A stretch of 7,587 nt of DNA, taken from positions 1 to 7,587 of the forward strand of contig JALZWC010000360.1 in NCBI GenBank assembly GCA_023300255.1, in the 5' to 3' direction. The DNA comes from Saprospiraceae bacterium. Its GTDB lineage: Bacteria; Bacteroidota; Bacteroidia; Chitinophagales; Saprospiraceae. A program made the position numbers and the translations under genes. Below the pieces are notes generated by a model. The model made no database searches, was not told the DNA's origin, and was given only the letters and a program-made list of their open reading frames with translations. Below, in pieces: positions 6,938-7,587 of the stretch (position 1 is its first letter; each line of letters begins with the position of its first letter).

Positions 6938-6945
6938 TAATTTTG
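6938..6945 (+). promoter_or_regulatory. Candidate Bacteroidota -7 promoter box (TAATTTTG) for the PPIase gene
   Basis: TAATTTTG is a perfect match to the TAnnTTTG -7 element recognised by the primary sigma factor of Bacteroidota. It lies 85 bp before the ATG at 7031 and predicts transcription starting near 6950-6953. The -33 element is weak: there is no TTTG at 17-23 bp upstream, only a cttc around 6918-6921. The call therefore rests on the -7 match and its position. Confidence 0.5.
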
Positions 6946-6950
6946 CGTTT

Positions 6951-6985
6951 TTATAAGTGAGATTAGGTAATCACTTATAATTTTT
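6951..6985 (+). terminator. Perfect 10-bp inverted repeat followed by TTTTT (terminator, 5' hairpin or operator)
   Basis: Bases 6951-6960 (ttataagtga) are the exact reverse complement of 6971-6980, with a 10-nt spacer, and TTTTT follows at 6981-6985. Stem plus T-run suits an intrinsic terminator for murF-alr, 101 nt after its stop. The repeat also sits exactly where the candidate promoter at 6938-6945 would start transcription, so it could instead be a stem at the 5' end of the PPIase mRNA or a repressor operator. The inverted repeat is certain, while its role is not. Confidence 0.55.
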
Positions 6986-6994
6986 AACTACATA

Positions 6995-7016
6995 AGCTTT
7001 TCAGAGCAGAGAAGCT
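6995..7016 (+). promoter_or_regulatory. Small stem-loop in the PPIase leader
   Basis: Bases 6995-7002 (agcttttc) pair with 7009-7016 (gagaagct) over 8 positions, one of them a T-G wobble, closing a 6-nt loop. The stem ends 14 nt before the ATG at 7031, so it could influence ribosome access. It is short and may be fortuitous; a conserved structure in relatives would be needed to trust it. Confidence 0.35.
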
Positions 7017-7030
7017 AGAATAGACATCAA

Positions 7031-7587
7031 ATGACAAAGCAAATTATTATAGCCTTTTTAGGTATCTGTTTGAGTACCGCTCTTTTGGGCCAGAAAAGCG
7101 ATCCAGTGTTATTCACCGTGGCAGATAAACCAGTGCATGCGTCTGAATTCATGTACATCTACACAAAGACGAATAGAGATAAGGCAGATTTTTCTAAAGC
7201 GTCTCTTGAGGAGTATTTGGATTTGTATACGAAGTTTAAATTAAAAGTGCAGCGAGCACGAGATTTGAAATTGGACACGATTCCCGTTTTAAAACAAGAA
7301 TTAGAAGGATATAGACAGCAATTAGCAGATTCTTATTTGTTGGATAAGGCGGTTACAGATAAGTTAATTAAAGAAGCTTATGACCGATCTAAGCAAGATT
7401 TGAGCATTAGCCATATTATGGTGGGCTTACGGAAAAATGCAACATCTAGGGATACTTTATTGGCTTATAAGAAGATCATGTCTGCTAAAGCGAAATTGGA
7501 TAGTGGGACAGATTTTACGACAGTTGCTAATGAATTGTCAGACGATAAGACGGTTAAAAAGAATAAGGGAAATATCGGTTATTTTAC
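7031..7587 (+). CDS. Secreted PpiC/SurA-like peptidyl-prolyl cis-trans isomerase (partial, 3' end outside window)
   Basis: A parvulin-type PPIase and chaperone that helps exported or outer-membrane proteins fold in the periplasm. The frame is open from the ATG to the right edge, giving 185 codons plus two bases. Residues 1-20 form a signal peptide (TKQIIIAFLGICLSTALLG, likely cleaved before Gln21); the Cys at 13 is not in a lipobox. Residues about 25-120 form a charged helical SurA-N-like segment (FTVADKPVHASEFMYIY, LYTKFKLKVQRARDL). The parvulin domain begins at about 124 with LSISHIMVGL, continues through FTTVANELSDDKTVKKNKGN and is cut at GNIGYF, the counterpart of the family's GdLGwf. An in-frame TAG at 7016-7018 supports this ATG, and no Shine-Dalgarno sequence is seen. 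The gene follows murF-alr by 181 bp and has its own candidate promoter at 6938-6945, so separate transcription is likely. The specific paralogue and total length cannot be told from this fragment. Confidence 0.88.
   Translation, partial: MTKQIIIAFLGICLSTALLGQKSDPVLFTVADKPVHASEFMYIYTKTNRDKADFSKASLEEYLDLYTKFKLKVQRARDLKLDTIPVLKQELEGYRQQLADSYLLDKAVTDKLIKEAYDRSKQDLSISHIMVGLRKNATSRDTLLAYKKIMSAKAKLDSGTDFTTVANELSDDKTVKKNKGNIGYF

Overview
The window looks like a chromosomal stretch of a low-GC Bacteroidota bacterium. The clearest signs are a MurF-Alr fusion enzyme, which is characteristic of that phylum, an absence of usable Shine-Dalgarno sequences in front of the genes, and one TAnnTTTG-type -7 promoter box. 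The OmpA-family protein has an N-terminal half that I associate with Saprospiria-type Bacteroidota. That placement is an inference from memory of the family and was not checked by search.

Layout from left to right. Bases 1-229 hold the 3' end of an unrecognised plus-strand gene that enters from outside. A perfect 16-bp inverted repeat (243-286) lies between its stop and the stop of a convergent minus-strand gene for a type IA DNA topoisomerase III (topB, 298-2655). A 213-bp divergent spacer separates topB from a plus-strand gene for a secreted OmpA-family protein (2869-4299). The 84-bp gap to the next gene is almost entirely one long hairpin (4303-4371). Then comes the 821-residue murF-alr fusion (4384-6849). 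A 181-bp spacer follows, with a candidate promoter, an inverted repeat at its expected start site and a second small stem-loop. The window ends inside a gene for a secreted PpiC/SurA-like peptidyl-prolyl isomerase (from 7031).

The three rightmost genes share an envelope theme. The OmpA-like protein should anchor to peptidoglycan, MurF-Alr makes the D-Ala and builds the UDP-MurNAc-pentapeptide precursor, and the PPIase is a periplasmic or envelope folding factor. The hairpin and the promoter-like spacer argue against a single simple operon. TopB is a housekeeping DNA decatenase with no evident link to its neighbours.

I see no tRNA, rRNA, CRISPR array, insertion sequence, phage gene or toxin-antitoxin pair. 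I also see nothing that amounts to a clearly new multi-gene system. The observations most worth a second look are the intergenic RNA/DNA structures, the altered peptidoglycan-binding residue and uncharacterised N-terminal domain of the OmpA-like protein, and the altered Toprim motif of TopB.
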